Below the pieces are notes generated by a model. The model was not told the origin of the DNA. It did no database searches and saw nothing but the letters and a program-made list of their open reading frames with translations. From NCBI GenBank assembly GCA_902790345.1, contig CADARO010000001.1, positions 1 through 47,290 on the forward strand: a DNA stretch of 47,290 nt. The letters are read 5' to 3'. The stretch comes from an uncultured Eubacteriales bacterium (GTDB taxonomy: Bacteria > Bacillota > Clostridia > Christensenellales > Aristaeellaceae). The translations under genes were made by a program, and so were the position numbers. Position 1 is the stretch's first letter, and each line of letters opens with the position of its first letter. Below, in pieces: positions 8,986 through 20,230 of the stretch.

Positions 8986-9486
8986 TCATTGCCCGGTATG
9001 CCCTTTCATTCGATTCACCAGCGCCTGGGCGCAGAGGCCGGTGAACAGCCCGGCGATCATGCCGCTCATGAGCAGCACCGGCAGATACGCCAGCAGCGCC
9101 GGGGTGCCCGTGACCGCGATGGCCACGGCGATCTGGCCCGCGTTGTGGGCCGCCGCGCCGATGACGCTGGCCACCCACATTTGGCTCATGGATAGCGCGC
9201 GGCGCAGCCCCAGCATAACCGCGAGGCACATCAGCCCCCCCGCCGCGCTGTACATCAGCGTGGACAGATTGCCCGCGATGACAGAGCCCAGCAGCACGCG
9301 GGCGGCCAGGATGAGGGCGGCGTCCGCCGGGCCGATGGCGAAGGCGGCGTACACCGTGATGATGTTCGCCAGGCCCATCTTGATGCCCGGAACGCTGGTG
9401 AGGGGCGGAATCTGCGCCTCGATGGTGAAAATGATCAGCGCCACGCCGGTGAGCATGGCGTCCCGCGTCAGCCGTCTCGTCCGCAC
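8986..9486 (-). CDS. Gx transporter / heptaprenyl-diphosphate-synthase-component-I-like membrane protein
   Basis: 166 residues, about five membrane helices. The block PPLTSVPGIKMGLANIITVYA followed by helices is typical of the Hpre_diP_synt_I (PF07456, 'Gx transporter') family, which shares the fold of ECF-transporter S components. GTG start preceded by AAGGAGG at 8-nt spacing. Although the family name suggests prenyl synthesis, members of this kind are found in flavin-based electron transfer loci next to ApbE and NusG-domain-II proteins, as here. Last gene of that group. Confidence 0.82.
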   Translation of the reverse strand: MRTRRLTRDAMLTGVALIIFTIEAQIPPLTSVPGIKMGLANIITVYAAFAIGPADAALILAARVLLGSVIAGNLSTLMYSAAGGLMCLAVMLGLRRALSMSQMWVASVIGAAAHNAGQIAVAIAVTGTPALLAYLPVLLMSGMIAGLFTGLCAQALVNRMKGHTGQ

Positions 9487-9511
9487 GGCGTGACCTCCTT
9501 CCCTTGTTCGA

Positions 9512-10081
9512 TCAGCCGGACACGGCGTCCAGCGCGTCTTCGCTGCCGCCGGACACCAGCGTGATCACCAGCCGATGGGGCAGGCACACGATGGGCGCCG
9601 CGCCGCCCTCCAGCCAGCCCCGCTTCACGCACACCTGATCCGGGCAGTCCGCGTCCGACACGCAGATGCCGCCCGGCCGCAGGGCAATCGTGTTGCGGCC
9701 GCCCCCGGCCTCCACCTCAAAGCTCTCCTCTCCCGTCACCGCCGCCAGATCGATCTCCCGCACCACCATCCCGTCCACGCTCACCCGCGCCACCCGGCGC
9801 GGCGAACCGGGAGGCGAACCGGGAAGGAGCCAGATGAGGGTTGTGGCCGCGAGGCAAAGGAGGAACACGAGGACGAGGATCCCTGCCCAAACCCCGGTTC
9901 GAATGGGGAATGGGGAATGGGGAATGGGGAATTGAGGCGCGGCTGAGGCCGCGCGGCCCTCTCCGTCCGCTTCGCGGACACCTCTCCCGGAGGGAGAGGC
10001 AAGGGGCTGACGCGCGTTGGCTGAGGCGTCGTTCCTGTCAGAGTAAATGGAATTCCCCATTCCCCATTCCCCATTCCCCAT
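9512..10081 (-). CDS. NusG-domain-II membrane protein, 5' end overrun by a repeat element
   Basis: The genuine part is a membrane helix (TGVWAGILVLVFLLCLAATTL) followed by an extracellular NusG domain II (PF07009): VSVDGMVVREI, ALRPGGICVSDADCPDQVC and IVCLPHRLVI. Cysteines in that block are typical of these small redox-locus proteins. No start codon precedes the helix in the native sequence; the frame stays open through the GGGGAAT-type repeat (9903-10081), so the first usable ATG lies inside the repeat at 10081 and adds roughly 60 repeat-derived residues. No clear ribosome site is seen there. It may therefore be translated with an aberrant N-terminus, or be inactivated. Confidence 0.65.
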   Translation of the reverse strand: MGNGEWGMGNSIYSDRNDASANARQPLASPSGRGVREADGEGRAASAAPQFPIPHSPFPIRTGVWAGILVLVFLLCLAATTLIWLLPGSPPGSPRRVARVSVDGMVVREIDLAAVTGEESFEVEAGGGRNTIALRPGGICVSDADCPDQVCVKRGWLEGGAAPIVCLPHRLVITLVSGGSEDALDAVSG

Positions 10082-10082
10082 T
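9903..10082. repeat. MITE-like element, copy A, with GGGGAAT/ATTCCCC terminal runs
   Basis: The left end is a run of about four AATGGGG units and the right end the inverted run (ATTCCCC), so the termini are inverted repeats. The interior begins with a GGCGCGGCTGAGGCCGCG hairpin shared with a second copy at about 26455, then has CG-rich hairpins (GTCCGCTTCGCGGAC, CTCTCCCGGAGGGAGAG). No coding capacity. It lies immediately after the apbE stop codon and abuts the NusG-domain gene. Confidence 0.85.
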
Positions 10083-10089
10083 AAAATAA

Positions 10090-11100
10090 TTATCGGATCC
10101 AGTTGATTTTTGCCCAGGCGTAGGCGCCCATGGGGGTGAAGGCGGATTTGAGGCCGCCGGTGATCCAGAGCGCGCCCTGGTCGTCCACCAGGATGGCCTC
10201 CACACCGTCCAGGCTTTGCAGCAGGGCTGTGGCTCTTTCGATGCCCATCACGTAAAGGGCGGTGGTGAGGGCGTCGCATTCCAGGCCGCTGGCGCCCACC
10301 ACCGTGGCGGAGATGACGCCGTTTTCGGCGGGGCGGCCGGTGGCCGGGTCGAAGATGTGGCCGTAGACCGTGCCGTCCTCCGCGGTGAAGTAGCGCTCGT
10401 AGCAGCCGGAGGTGATGACGGCCCGCTCGGTCACGGACAGCGCGCCCACGTACCCGGCGGGGTCCTTCGGGTCCCGCACGCCGATGCGCCAGGGGCTGCC
10501 GTCCGGCTTCGCGCCGACGCAGTAGATGTTGCCGCCCAGATCGATGAGCGCGGAGCGCGCGCCGCCATCCCGCAGCAGCTCGGCCAGGCGGTCGGAGGCG
10601 TAGCCCTTGGCCACCGCGCCCAGATCCACCATCACGCCCTCTGGCACCCGGGCGGTGTTATCCTCCAGCCGGACCTGGCTCCAGCCCACGCGGGCGCGCA
10701 GCGCGTCCAGCTCCGCGTCTGTCGGCACGCGGTAGTCCCCCGTGGTGAAGCCCCAGGCCCGCACCACCGGATAGAGGGTCACGTCCAGCGCGCCGCCGGT
10801 CAATTCGGCCTCCTCCAGCGCGAAGCCCAGCACCCGGGCGGTCTCCTCGGAGAGGGCGGCCTGGCCGGATTCGTTCAGCGCCGCGATCTCGCTGCCCTCG
10901 TCTGTCACGGAAAAGAGCGCCTCCAGCCGGCGCACCTCGTCCTCGCAGGCGGCCAGCAGGTCGTCGTCCGCCCCGGGCGCGGTCACGGTCATGACGGTGT
11001 CCATGGCGAAGAAGGTGCGGGAGGCGTCCGCGAGGGCGGCGAGGGGCGTCGAGAGGATCAGTATCAGCGCCAGCAGCGGCGCGAAACGTGGCTTGTTCAT
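10090..11100 (-). CDS. apbE: FAD:protein FMN transferase (ApbE)
   Basis: 336 residues, exported (signal peptide about 1-24). Standard ApbE motifs are present: FFAMDTVMTVT at the mature N-terminus, the GALDVTLYPVVRAWGF block, VDLGAVAKGYASDR, ALIDLGGNIYCVG, and the C-terminal HIFDPATGRP. ApbE uses FAD and Mg2+ to attach FMN covalently to a Thr/Ser in a D-x-x-[ST]-G-A-T-type motif of an extracytoplasmic protein. The obvious substrate is the FMN-binding protein encoded 32 bp upstream (motif DAVSGATSSS). Complete, all core residues apparently kept. Confidence 0.95.
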   Translation of the reverse strand: MNKPRFAPLLALILILSTPLAALADASRTFFAMDTVMTVTAPGADDDLLAACEDEVRRLEALFSVTDEGSEIAALNESGQAALSEETARVLGFALEEAELTGGALDVTLYPVVRAWGFTTGDYRVPTDAELDALRARVGWSQVRLEDNTARVPEGVMVDLGAVAKGYASDRLAELLRDGGARSALIDLGGNIYCVGAKPDGSPWRIGVRDPKDPAGYVGALSVTERAVITSGCYERYFTAEDGTVYGHIFDPATGRPAENGVISATVVGASGLECDALTTALYVMGIERATALLQSLDGVEAILVDDQGALWITGGLKSAFTPMGAYAWAKINWIR

Positions 11101-11132
11101 GAGGATTCTCCTTGCTTTTCACGGCGTGTGGG

Positions 11133-12266
11133 TCAGTTTCCGGCGGCCTTCTCCAGCGCCTCGCCGACGGCGGCCATCAGGCCGTCCGAGCTGGAGGTGG
11201 CGCCGGACACGGCATCCACCTGGGCGGACTGGGCCGCAAGCATGGCCGGGATGAGCGTCGCCTGGATTTTGTCCACGTATTCCTGGTCGTCCACGACGCT
11301 CTTGATGCGGATGTCGACAATCACGCCGTTTTCGATGGTCACGGCCGCCTTCATCTGGCCGTTGTAGCCCATGCCCCGGCCGGTGTACTCGCCGTCGGCG
11401 TAGGCGGGGAGAGAGGCGGGCAACGGCGCGGGTTCCGGCGTGCTGTCCGGCTCCGCCTCGGCCAGGGCGGTTTCCTCCAGCGGCTCGACGGGCAGCGCCG
11501 GGGCCGGGGCCATCGCCAGGAGCGCCAGGGCGGCCATGACCGCCGCGCCCAGCGCCGCCAGCGCCTCCCGGGGATTGGAGCGGTTCGGGTATTTCTTCTC
11601 CAGCGCCTTGCGCCCGCGCATCACGGCGTAGGTGACGAACAGCCCGCCGTAGACGAGCACGTTGATGAGCGCCCCGGCGTTGCCGCCCCGCGCGCCCTTG
11701 ATGTTGAACAGGATGATGTGCAGGCAGGCCAGGGCGTAGAAGGCATAGGCCGCGCGCTGCAGCTTTTTCCAGGCCCGGGGCTTCATTTTGCGGCGGATCC
11801 GCCTGAACGAGGTGACGAACAGCGGCAGCATGACCGCCATCAGCAGAAGCGACACGATGAAGGCCGCCGCGCCGAGGGCTCCGTCCAGCCGGCCCGCCAG
11901 CGCGTGCTCCAGCTGCGCCTTGCCCAGGGCCGCGCCGTGGCCGATGGCCAGAATGGAGGCGATGATGGACAGCTCGCCGCGAATGGGCATCACCCGCTTC
12001 ATGAAGGGGGAGCCGTTGGGCACGGCGTTGGCGAACATCACGAAGAAGAACAGCGCCAGGGCCAGCGCGCCCCTGGTGAACATGGGGATCACCCAGCGGG
12101 CGAACCAGCCGGGCAGCTCGCCGATGACGCCGCTCCACAGCCCCGCCACCGAGGCCAGCGCCAGCGCCGCAGCGACGGCGTAGCACAGGGCGGGCCTTTT
12201 CCGAATGAAATCGCGGCCAAACCACACGATCAGCGCCGCCAGCGCCAGGGATTGACAGATCACCAT
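11133..12266 (-). CDS. Membrane protein with ferric-reductase-like helices and C-terminal FMN-binding domain
   Basis: 377 residues. About six to eight membrane helices fill residues 1-235, resembling ferric-reductase-like transmembrane regions (RRIRRKMKPRAWKKLQRAAY loop, HIILFNIKG). After a Pro/Ala/Glu linker, residues about 285-375 form an FMN_bind domain: GEYTGRGMGYNGQMKAAVTI, then VDAVSGATSSSDGL at 350-362, which carries the flavinylation Thr (about 357). It should be flavinylated by the adjacent ApbE and pass electrons across the membrane. ATG start with GGAGGAAGAAGG upstream; first gene of its operon, own promoter. Confidence 0.87.
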   Translation of the reverse strand: MVICQSLALAALIVWFGRDFIRKRPALCYAVAAALALASVAGLWSGVIGELPGWFARWVIPMFTRGALALALFFFVMFANAVPNGSPFMKRVMPIRGELSIIASILAIGHGAALGKAQLEHALAGRLDGALGAAAFIVSLLLMAVMLPLFVTSFRRIRRKMKPRAWKKLQRAAYAFYALACLHIILFNIKGARGGNAGALINVLVYGGLFVTYAVMRGRKALEKKYPNRSNPREALAALGAAVMAALALLAMAPAPALPVEPLEETALAEAEPDSTPEPAPLPASLPAYADGEYTGRGMGYNGQMKAAVTIENGVIVDIRIKSVVDDQEYVDKIQATLIPAMLAAQSAQVDAVSGATSSSDGLMAAVGEALEKAAGN

Positions 12267-12283
12267 GGCCTTCTTCCTCCTTT

Positions 12284-12311
12284 ATTATACACGAAACGCG
12301 GGAAAACACAA
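12284..12311 (-). promoter_or_regulatory. Likely promoter of the FMN-binding/apbE operon
   Basis: On the minus strand TTGTGT (12311-12306), 16-nt spacer, TATAAT (12289-12284), just upstream of the GGAGG of the first gene. The -35 is weak. Confidence 0.55.
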
Positions 12312-12317
12312 GCGCGA

Positions 12318-12342
12318 GGGGATGAGCGCGTCGCCCATCCCC
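12318..12342 (-). terminator. Hairpin after the Tp47-like gene
   Basis: GGGGATG/CATCCCC stem with a further GC-rich inner pairing lies 22 bp beyond the stop codon and is followed on the minus strand by TCGCGCTTGTGTTTT. Probable imperfect rho-independent terminator that separates the Tp47-like gene from the operon downstream. Confidence 0.5.
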
Positions 12343-12364
12343 CCAGGCGTTCGGTATTCAGCTT

Positions 12365-13714
12365 TTACTTCACGATCTCCACGTCGAAGGTGATGGGGGT
12401 GCTGAAGCCGGTGGCCTCCACCGTCACGGCGTAGGTGCCCGCCTCGGCGAAGATGGGGGTGGTGACGGCGTCCGCGCCGCGGCCCTGGGTCACGGCGGCC
12501 TCGGTGTCCACCGCGCCGTCGGCATCGATGATGGCCACGGCGCTCCGGCCGGAGGCGTTGTAGGTCTTGTCGTTCACGGTGACCCTGGCGATGTTCTTCA
12601 GAAACGCGGCGGCCAGCGCCTCGTCGGCGCCCTCGGCGGGCACGACGGCCTGGGCCACGGCGTCGAACTCAACGGGCAGGATGTCGGTGGTCAGGGTGAA
12701 GGAAGCGCTCTTGGGGGCGTACTTGCCGCCCTTGTCGGTCCGGGTGAGGGTGTAGCTGCCGGGCAGCGCGTCCTCGAAGCTCAGCGCGCCGTCAGCGGCG
12801 GCCACGGTCAGGCCGCGCACGCTGTATTCCGCCTGATAGTCCTCGGGCAGGTTGGTGGAAGCGAAGGCGGTGGTGCCGGCGGTGTAGTCGGCGTCGTCCA
12901 CGGTGAGGCTGGTCTCGAACATCACGGGCAGGTAAGCGCCCTCGAAGGTGTACTCGTAGGCGTCGTTCGCGTTGATGAACAGCACGCGGGTGATGGTCTC
13001 GCCCATGAGCTTGTCCAGCTCGGCCATGTTGTCATAGGTCATCTCGGGGTTGCCGGCGTTGTTCACGCTCACGTTCCAGGAGATCTCCCAGGGCTGCACC
13101 CAGATGCTCTGTAGGTATTCCATGCCCACCTTGAGGCCGGAGGCGGTCTCGACGATGATGCCTTGGATGCCGCTGTTCACGGCGAAGTCGCCGTCCTCCC
13201 GGGTGTTGCGGATGTAGGCGGTGCTGGTCTCGGTGATGTTGACCTGATAGTCGCCCCAGTGGGAATCGGTGATGACCTCGATGGCCGCGTCGGCCACGGT
13301 GGCGGCGATGGCGAAGTTTGTGGCGGAATACACGGCCTTGCCGTCCTCGATGGTCACGGTCTTGTACTGGGCGGGCGCTTCGGCGCTCTCAACGAAGGTG
13401 TCGTTGATGGCCTTGTAGGCCTCCAGGTCCGCCTTGGCCACGGCCACGTTCACGTTGGCTACGCCCAGGATGTGATAGCCGCCCTTGTTGGTCTCGGCGT
13501 CCACGAAATCGGTGTAGCCGTTCTGGAAGGTGCCGGCCTTGCCGCTGGTGGCGGAGGTGACGGCGTCAAAGGATTCCACGCTGCTCACGTCGCCGGCGTA
13601 GAACTCGGCGTAGGTCAGGGTGGCGGTGCCGTACACCAGCTCATCGCCCTCGGCCAGGGCCGGCATGGCGCTCAGCGCCAGGATCAGCGTGAGCAGGACG
13701 GCAAGTTTCTTCAT
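12365..13714 (-). CDS. Tp47-like secreted protein
   Basis: 449 residues with a signal peptide (about 1-21, ending PALAEG). The mature N-terminus YGTATLTYAEFYAGD...FDAVTSATSGKAGTF closely follows the start of the Treponema pallidum Tp47 lipoprotein (a beta-rich protein reported as penicillin-binding), and the length and the Ig-like beta-rich C-terminal third (ending PITFDVEIVK) agree. No lipobox is seen, so it is probably released or held by other contacts. The DAVTSATS stretch at 50-57 resembles an ApbE flavinylation motif, notable because apbE lies one operon away. Monocistronic, with its own promoter and palindromic operator. Confidence 0.7.
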   Translation of the reverse strand: MKKLAVLLTLILALSAMPALAEGDELVYGTATLTYAEFYAGDVSSVESFDAVTSATSGKAGTFQNGYTDFVDAETNKGGYHILGVANVNVAVAKADLEAYKAINDTFVESAEAPAQYKTVTIEDGKAVYSATNFAIAATVADAAIEVITDSHWGDYQVNITETSTAYIRNTREDGDFAVNSGIQGIIVETASGLKVGMEYLQSIWVQPWEISWNVSVNNAGNPEMTYDNMAELDKLMGETITRVLFINANDAYEYTFEGAYLPVMFETSLTVDDADYTAGTTAFASTNLPEDYQAEYSVRGLTVAAADGALSFEDALPGSYTLTRTDKGGKYAPKSASFTLTTDILPVEFDAVAQAVVPAEGADEALAAAFLKNIARVTVNDKTYNASGRSAVAIIDADGAVDTEAAVTQGRGADAVTTPIFAEAGTYAVTVEATGFSTPITFDVEIVK

Positions 13715-13810
13715 GGGATAAGACTCCTTTCCGTTGACTCGAGAGTTATGAATGGCTAACCATGTGCCTTCAAAAAGTCGGCCGTTTCTCAGGGCCGGTT
13801 GACGGGTTCA

Positions 13811-13840
13811 ATTATAGCATCCGCCGGGCGTCAAAGTCAA
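13811..13840 (-). promoter_or_regulatory. sigma-A promoter of the Tp47-like gene
   Basis: On the minus strand TTGACT (13840-13835), 18-nt spacer, TATAAT (13816-13811). A perfect palindrome sits 4 bp upstream of the -35. Confidence 0.75.
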
Positions 13841-13844
13841 TCGG

Positions 13845-13864
13845 ATTAGTTAAATTTAACTAAT
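13845..13864. promoter_or_regulatory. 20-bp perfect palindrome, putative operator
   Basis: ATTAGTTAAATTTAACTAAT is a perfect inverted repeat of 10-bp arms, placed directly upstream of the -35 of the Tp47-like gene. The TTAG...CTAA outline is reminiscent of DtxR/MntR-family metal-responsive operators, but no regulator is encoded nearby, so the assignment is a guess. Confidence 0.55.
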
Positions 13865-13867
13865 ATG

Positions 13868-13899
13868 GCGCGACCCCGCCGAAATCGGCAGGGCCGCGC
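13868..13899 (-). terminator. Hairpin after the foldase gene
   Basis: A 14-bp stem with a 4-nt loop lies about 30 bp past the stop codon. The two mismatches seen on the plus strand become G-U pairs in the minus-strand RNA, so it is the minus transcript that folds fully. The U-run is poor. Confidence 0.55.
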
Positions 13900-13928
13900 T
13901 TTTATGATATTGACTTGTTCCGGCGGGG

Positions 13929-15215
13929 TCAGCCCGCGGCTTCCTCCTGGGCCGGTTCGGCGTCCGTCTCGGCGCTCTCGTAGGTCAGGTTTTCGGGGTA
14001 GGTCACGATCTCCGCCGCGTCGTAGGCGGCCTGGACGGCCTCGTCGATGGCCTTTTCCTCCAGCGTGCTCTGGGCGCCGGCCTCCAGGCCTTCGCGCACA
14101 TTTTCCAGCGGCACCGCGCCGGCGGCCAGCTCTTCGCTGAACAGGATCAGGTGGATGCCGTAGGCGGTGAGCACGGGCTCGCTCACGTCGCCCACGTGCT
14201 CCAGGGCCATGGCGGCGTCGCGGAAGTTGGGCTCCCACATGGCGCTGTCCGCGGACACATAGTAGCCCTTGGACAGGTAGGGTTCGCTCTTCATGCCGGG
14301 ATCCTCGCCGTATTCCTCCATCAGCGCCATGAAGTCCTCGCCGGCGTCGATGCGGGCGCGGATCTCGTCCACGCGGGTCATCAGGTCGGCGCACAGCTCG
14401 TCGATCTGGGCCTGAATGGCCTCGTTTTCGGCGGTCAGGGCGTCGGTGTCGGCGCCGTCCGCCTCCATCTGGGCGGCGATTTCCGCCTGGCGGGCCTGCA
14501 GCTCGTAGAGGGTGCTCTGATCTTCCTCGTCCAGCAGCAGCAGGATGTGGAACACCGAGCGGAAGCCCGCGGGCACGTAGAAGATGTCGTTTTCATACAT
14601 CACGTCGTATTCGAACAGGGAGGGGTCGCTGTCATAGTCGGCCTGCTGGGCGGCCACCCGCTCGTCGTACAGCGCCTGAATGGCCTCGTCCGTCACGGCG
14701 ATGTCCTCGGTGACATGGGCGTAGAACCGCTCGATGAGGGCGTTTTCCCGCACGGAGCGCTCGGCGGTCTCCGGCGTGTAGCCGTTTTCCTCCAGGAAGC
14801 GCCGGGTCTCCGCCTCGATTTCCTCGTCGGTCATGCCGTCCAGGGTGAAGTAGCTCTTGTACTCGGCCACCATGCCGTCGTAGATTTCCTGGCCGGTGGT
14901 CGCGAACCCGGCCAGCTCCTCCTCGGTGAAGTTGTCCAGGCCCAGCTGCTCGGCCGCGTCCAGCGTCACGTAATAGCGCACGTAGTAGTCCACGATCTCC
15001 TCCCGCAGGGAGGGAATCTGATCGGCCAGGCCGTAGGTCTCGTACATGGGGGCGTAGTAGCTGAACTCGATCTGGGCGTCGTTCAGCGGCACCTCATGCC
15101 CGTTGACGATGGCCAGCACGCCCTCCGGCGCGGTGTCGCCCTCGGCCAGGCAGCCGCCCGCCAGCAGCAGCGCCGCCAGCAGCGCGCACAGGATGCGTTT
15201 CGCGGTGTGGATCAT
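13929..15215 (-). CDS. PrsA/SurA-type peptidyl-prolyl isomerase foldase
   Basis: 428 residues. A signal peptide with a possible lipobox (LLLAGGC, Cys about 22) is followed by a SurA-N-like start (VLAIVNGHEVPLNDAQIEF), a helical chaperone region to about 215, and a parvulin/PpiC rotamase-like region at about 215-390 (SVFHILLLLDEED; GEDFMALMEEYGEDPG; YGIHLILFSEEL). A long helical insert of about 60 residues splits the rotamase domain after its first strand. It ends in an acidic Glu/Ala tail. It likely assists folding of exported proteins outside the membrane. Confidence 0.85.
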   Translation of the reverse strand: MIHTAKRILCALLAALLLAGGCLAEGDTAPEGVLAIVNGHEVPLNDAQIEFSYYAPMYETYGLADQIPSLREEIVDYYVRYYVTLDAAEQLGLDNFTEEELAGFATTGQEIYDGMVAEYKSYFTLDGMTDEEIEAETRRFLEENGYTPETAERSVRENALIERFYAHVTEDIAVTDEAIQALYDERVAAQQADYDSDPSLFEYDVMYENDIFYVPAGFRSVFHILLLLDEEDQSTLYELQARQAEIAAQMEADGADTDALTAENEAIQAQIDELCADLMTRVDEIRARIDAGEDFMALMEEYGEDPGMKSEPYLSKGYYVSADSAMWEPNFRDAAMALEHVGDVSEPVLTAYGIHLILFSEELAAGAVPLENVREGLEAGAQSTLEEKAIDEAVQAAYDAAEIVTYPENLTYESAETDAEPAQEEAAG

Positions 15216-15299
15216 GTGGGGAATCCTCCTGATTGTGTGTTATATGATGAGTATATCCTGAAACCGCGTCGAAAAGACGGCGGGTTTACAAACAAACGA

Positions 15300-16439
15300 T
15301 TACTTCTGATAGACGGTCTCGCCGCCGATGATGGTGCGCTGAACCTGGAAATCCGGGTCGGTGAGGATGATGTCGGCGTCCTTGCCCTTCTCCAGGGAGC
15401 CCTTGCGATCCGCCACGCCGATGGCGCGGGCCGGGTTGAGGGAGGCCATGCGCACGATCTGCTCCAGGGGCAGGTTCGTATGGGCCCGCACGTTGCGCAC
15501 GGCGTTGTTCAGCCGCAGTACGCTGCCCGCGATGGTGCCGTCCTTCAGGCGGCACTCGATGCCCTTCACATAGATGGGCTGGCCGCCCAGGGTGTATACG
15601 CCGTCCGCCAGGCCGCCGGCGCGGGTGCAGTCGGTGATGAGGATCAGGTTGTCGCCCTTCACCTTGGCCACCAGGCCGAACAGGTCGGCGCTGATGTGGA
15701 AGGTGTCGGCGATCATCTCGGTCATGACGCGGTCGTCGGCCAGGGCCGCGCCCACCACGCCGGGATCCCGGTGGTTGAGGGGGGTCATGGCGTTGAACAG
15801 GTGGGTGGCGTGGCGCACGCCCGCCTCGATGCCGGCCTTGGCCTCCTCATAATTGGCGGCGGTGTGGCCCATGGACACGCGCAGGTTCGTCTTTTGCGTC
15901 ACCTCGCGGATGCAGTCCAGCGCGCCGGGCATTTCGGGGGCGATGGTGAACAGGCGGATGATGTCGCTGTTTTCGATGAGGAAGTTGGCGTCTGCGGGGC
16001 GGATGTGCTCCACGGCCTGAGCGCCCTTCTTGGAGGGATTGATGAACGGGCCCTCGGCGTTAACGCCCAGCATCTGAGCGCCCTTGGGGTTGTTCTCCCG
16101 CTTGGAGAGCTTCCTCACCGCGTCGAAGGCGCGGCGCAGCTCGTCGTAGGACACGGTCATGGTGGTGGGCAGCCAGGCGGTCACGCCGTTCTGGGCGATG
16201 CCCTCGGCCATTTTGAGGAGGCCTTCCTCGGAGCCGTCGGAGGTGTCCTCGCCTAGGTAGCCGTGGATGTGGATGTCGATGAGGCCGGGGGACACGAAGC
16301 CGCCCGCCGCGTCGATGACCTCCGCGTCGCCGATCTCGCTCGCCGGCACGATGCCCACGATCTTCTCGTCAAACAGCAGCGCCTGCCCCTCGAGGATCTC
16401 GCCGGGCAGGATGATCTTTCCGTTCACAATCGCTTTCAT
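15300..16439 (-). CDS. nagA: N-acetylglucosamine-6-phosphate deacetylase
   Basis: 379 residues, the normal NagA length. Metal and active-site motifs are seen: DIHIHGYLGEDTSDG (HxH), AEGPFINPSKKGAQ (metal Glu), SMGHTAANYEEAKAGI and THLFNAMTPLNHRDPG (metal His pair), and LITDCTRAGGL carrying the catalytic Asp. It removes the acetyl group from GlcNAc-6-P to give GlcN-6-P, in amino-sugar catabolism and cell-wall recycling. nagB is not in the window. Transcribed alone from its own promoter; an imperfect hairpin at 15261-15287 lies after the stop. Confidence 0.95.
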   Translation of the reverse strand: MKAIVNGKIILPGEILEGQALLFDEKIVGIVPASEIGDAEVIDAAGGFVSPGLIDIHIHGYLGEDTSDGSEEGLLKMAEGIAQNGVTAWLPTTMTVSYDELRRAFDAVRKLSKRENNPKGAQMLGVNAEGPFINPSKKGAQAVEHIRPADANFLIENSDIIRLFTIAPEMPGALDCIREVTQKTNLRVSMGHTAANYEEAKAGIEAGVRHATHLFNAMTPLNHRDPGVVGAALADDRVMTEMIADTFHISADLFGLVAKVKGDNLILITDCTRAGGLADGVYTLGGQPIYVKGIECRLKDGTIAGSVLRLNNAVRNVRAHTNLPLEQIVRMASLNPARAIGVADRKGSLEKGKDADIILTDPDFQVQRTIIGGETVYQK

Positions 16440-16530
16440 AGTCGTTTTCTTCCTTTCTTATGCCTGTTCTGTTCCTATTCCGGGCGGCCGCGCCGGGCGT
16501 CCGCCGTGCTTTGCATAGACTCACAGCATG

Positions 16531-16559
16531 AGTATAGCACAGGCGGGGGGCGGTGTCAA
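16531..16559 (-). promoter_or_regulatory. sigma-A promoter of nagA
   Basis: On the minus strand TTGACA (16559-16554), 17-nt spacer, TATACT (16536-16531). It overlaps the tail of the nifJ terminator. Confidence 0.75.
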
Positions 16560-16598
16560 ACGAGAAAACCGCGCCCATCCCTTCGGACAGGCGCGGTT
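16555..16598 (-). terminator. Rho-independent terminator of nifJ
   Basis: A 9-bp stem AACCGCGCC/GGCGCGGTT (16567-16598) followed on the minus strand by TTTTCTCGTTT, 32 bp after the nifJ stop codon. Confidence 0.8.
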
Positions 16599-16629
16599 CT
16601 TATTTTGCCTTTGTCGGCAGGCCTTGCGA

Positions 16630-20172
<3,543 letters not shown>

Positions 20173-20230
20173 TTAGTGTAATATCGTGCAGCGGCCTGAC
20201 TGGCAGCCGCATATACGTTTACCACCCTGT

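Noticed and set aside
9903-9935. Short GGGGAAT direct repeats as a CRISPR-like array
   Set aside because: The units are 7 bp with no spacers, and they mirror an inverted run at the other end of the element, so this is a repeat-element terminus.
13845-13864. Palindrome as a Rex (NADH-sensing) site
   Set aside because: Rex sites have TTAA half-sites separated by four bases (TTGTTAA-N4-TTAACAA); here the separation is two and the ends are TTAG/CTAA, so the fit is poor.
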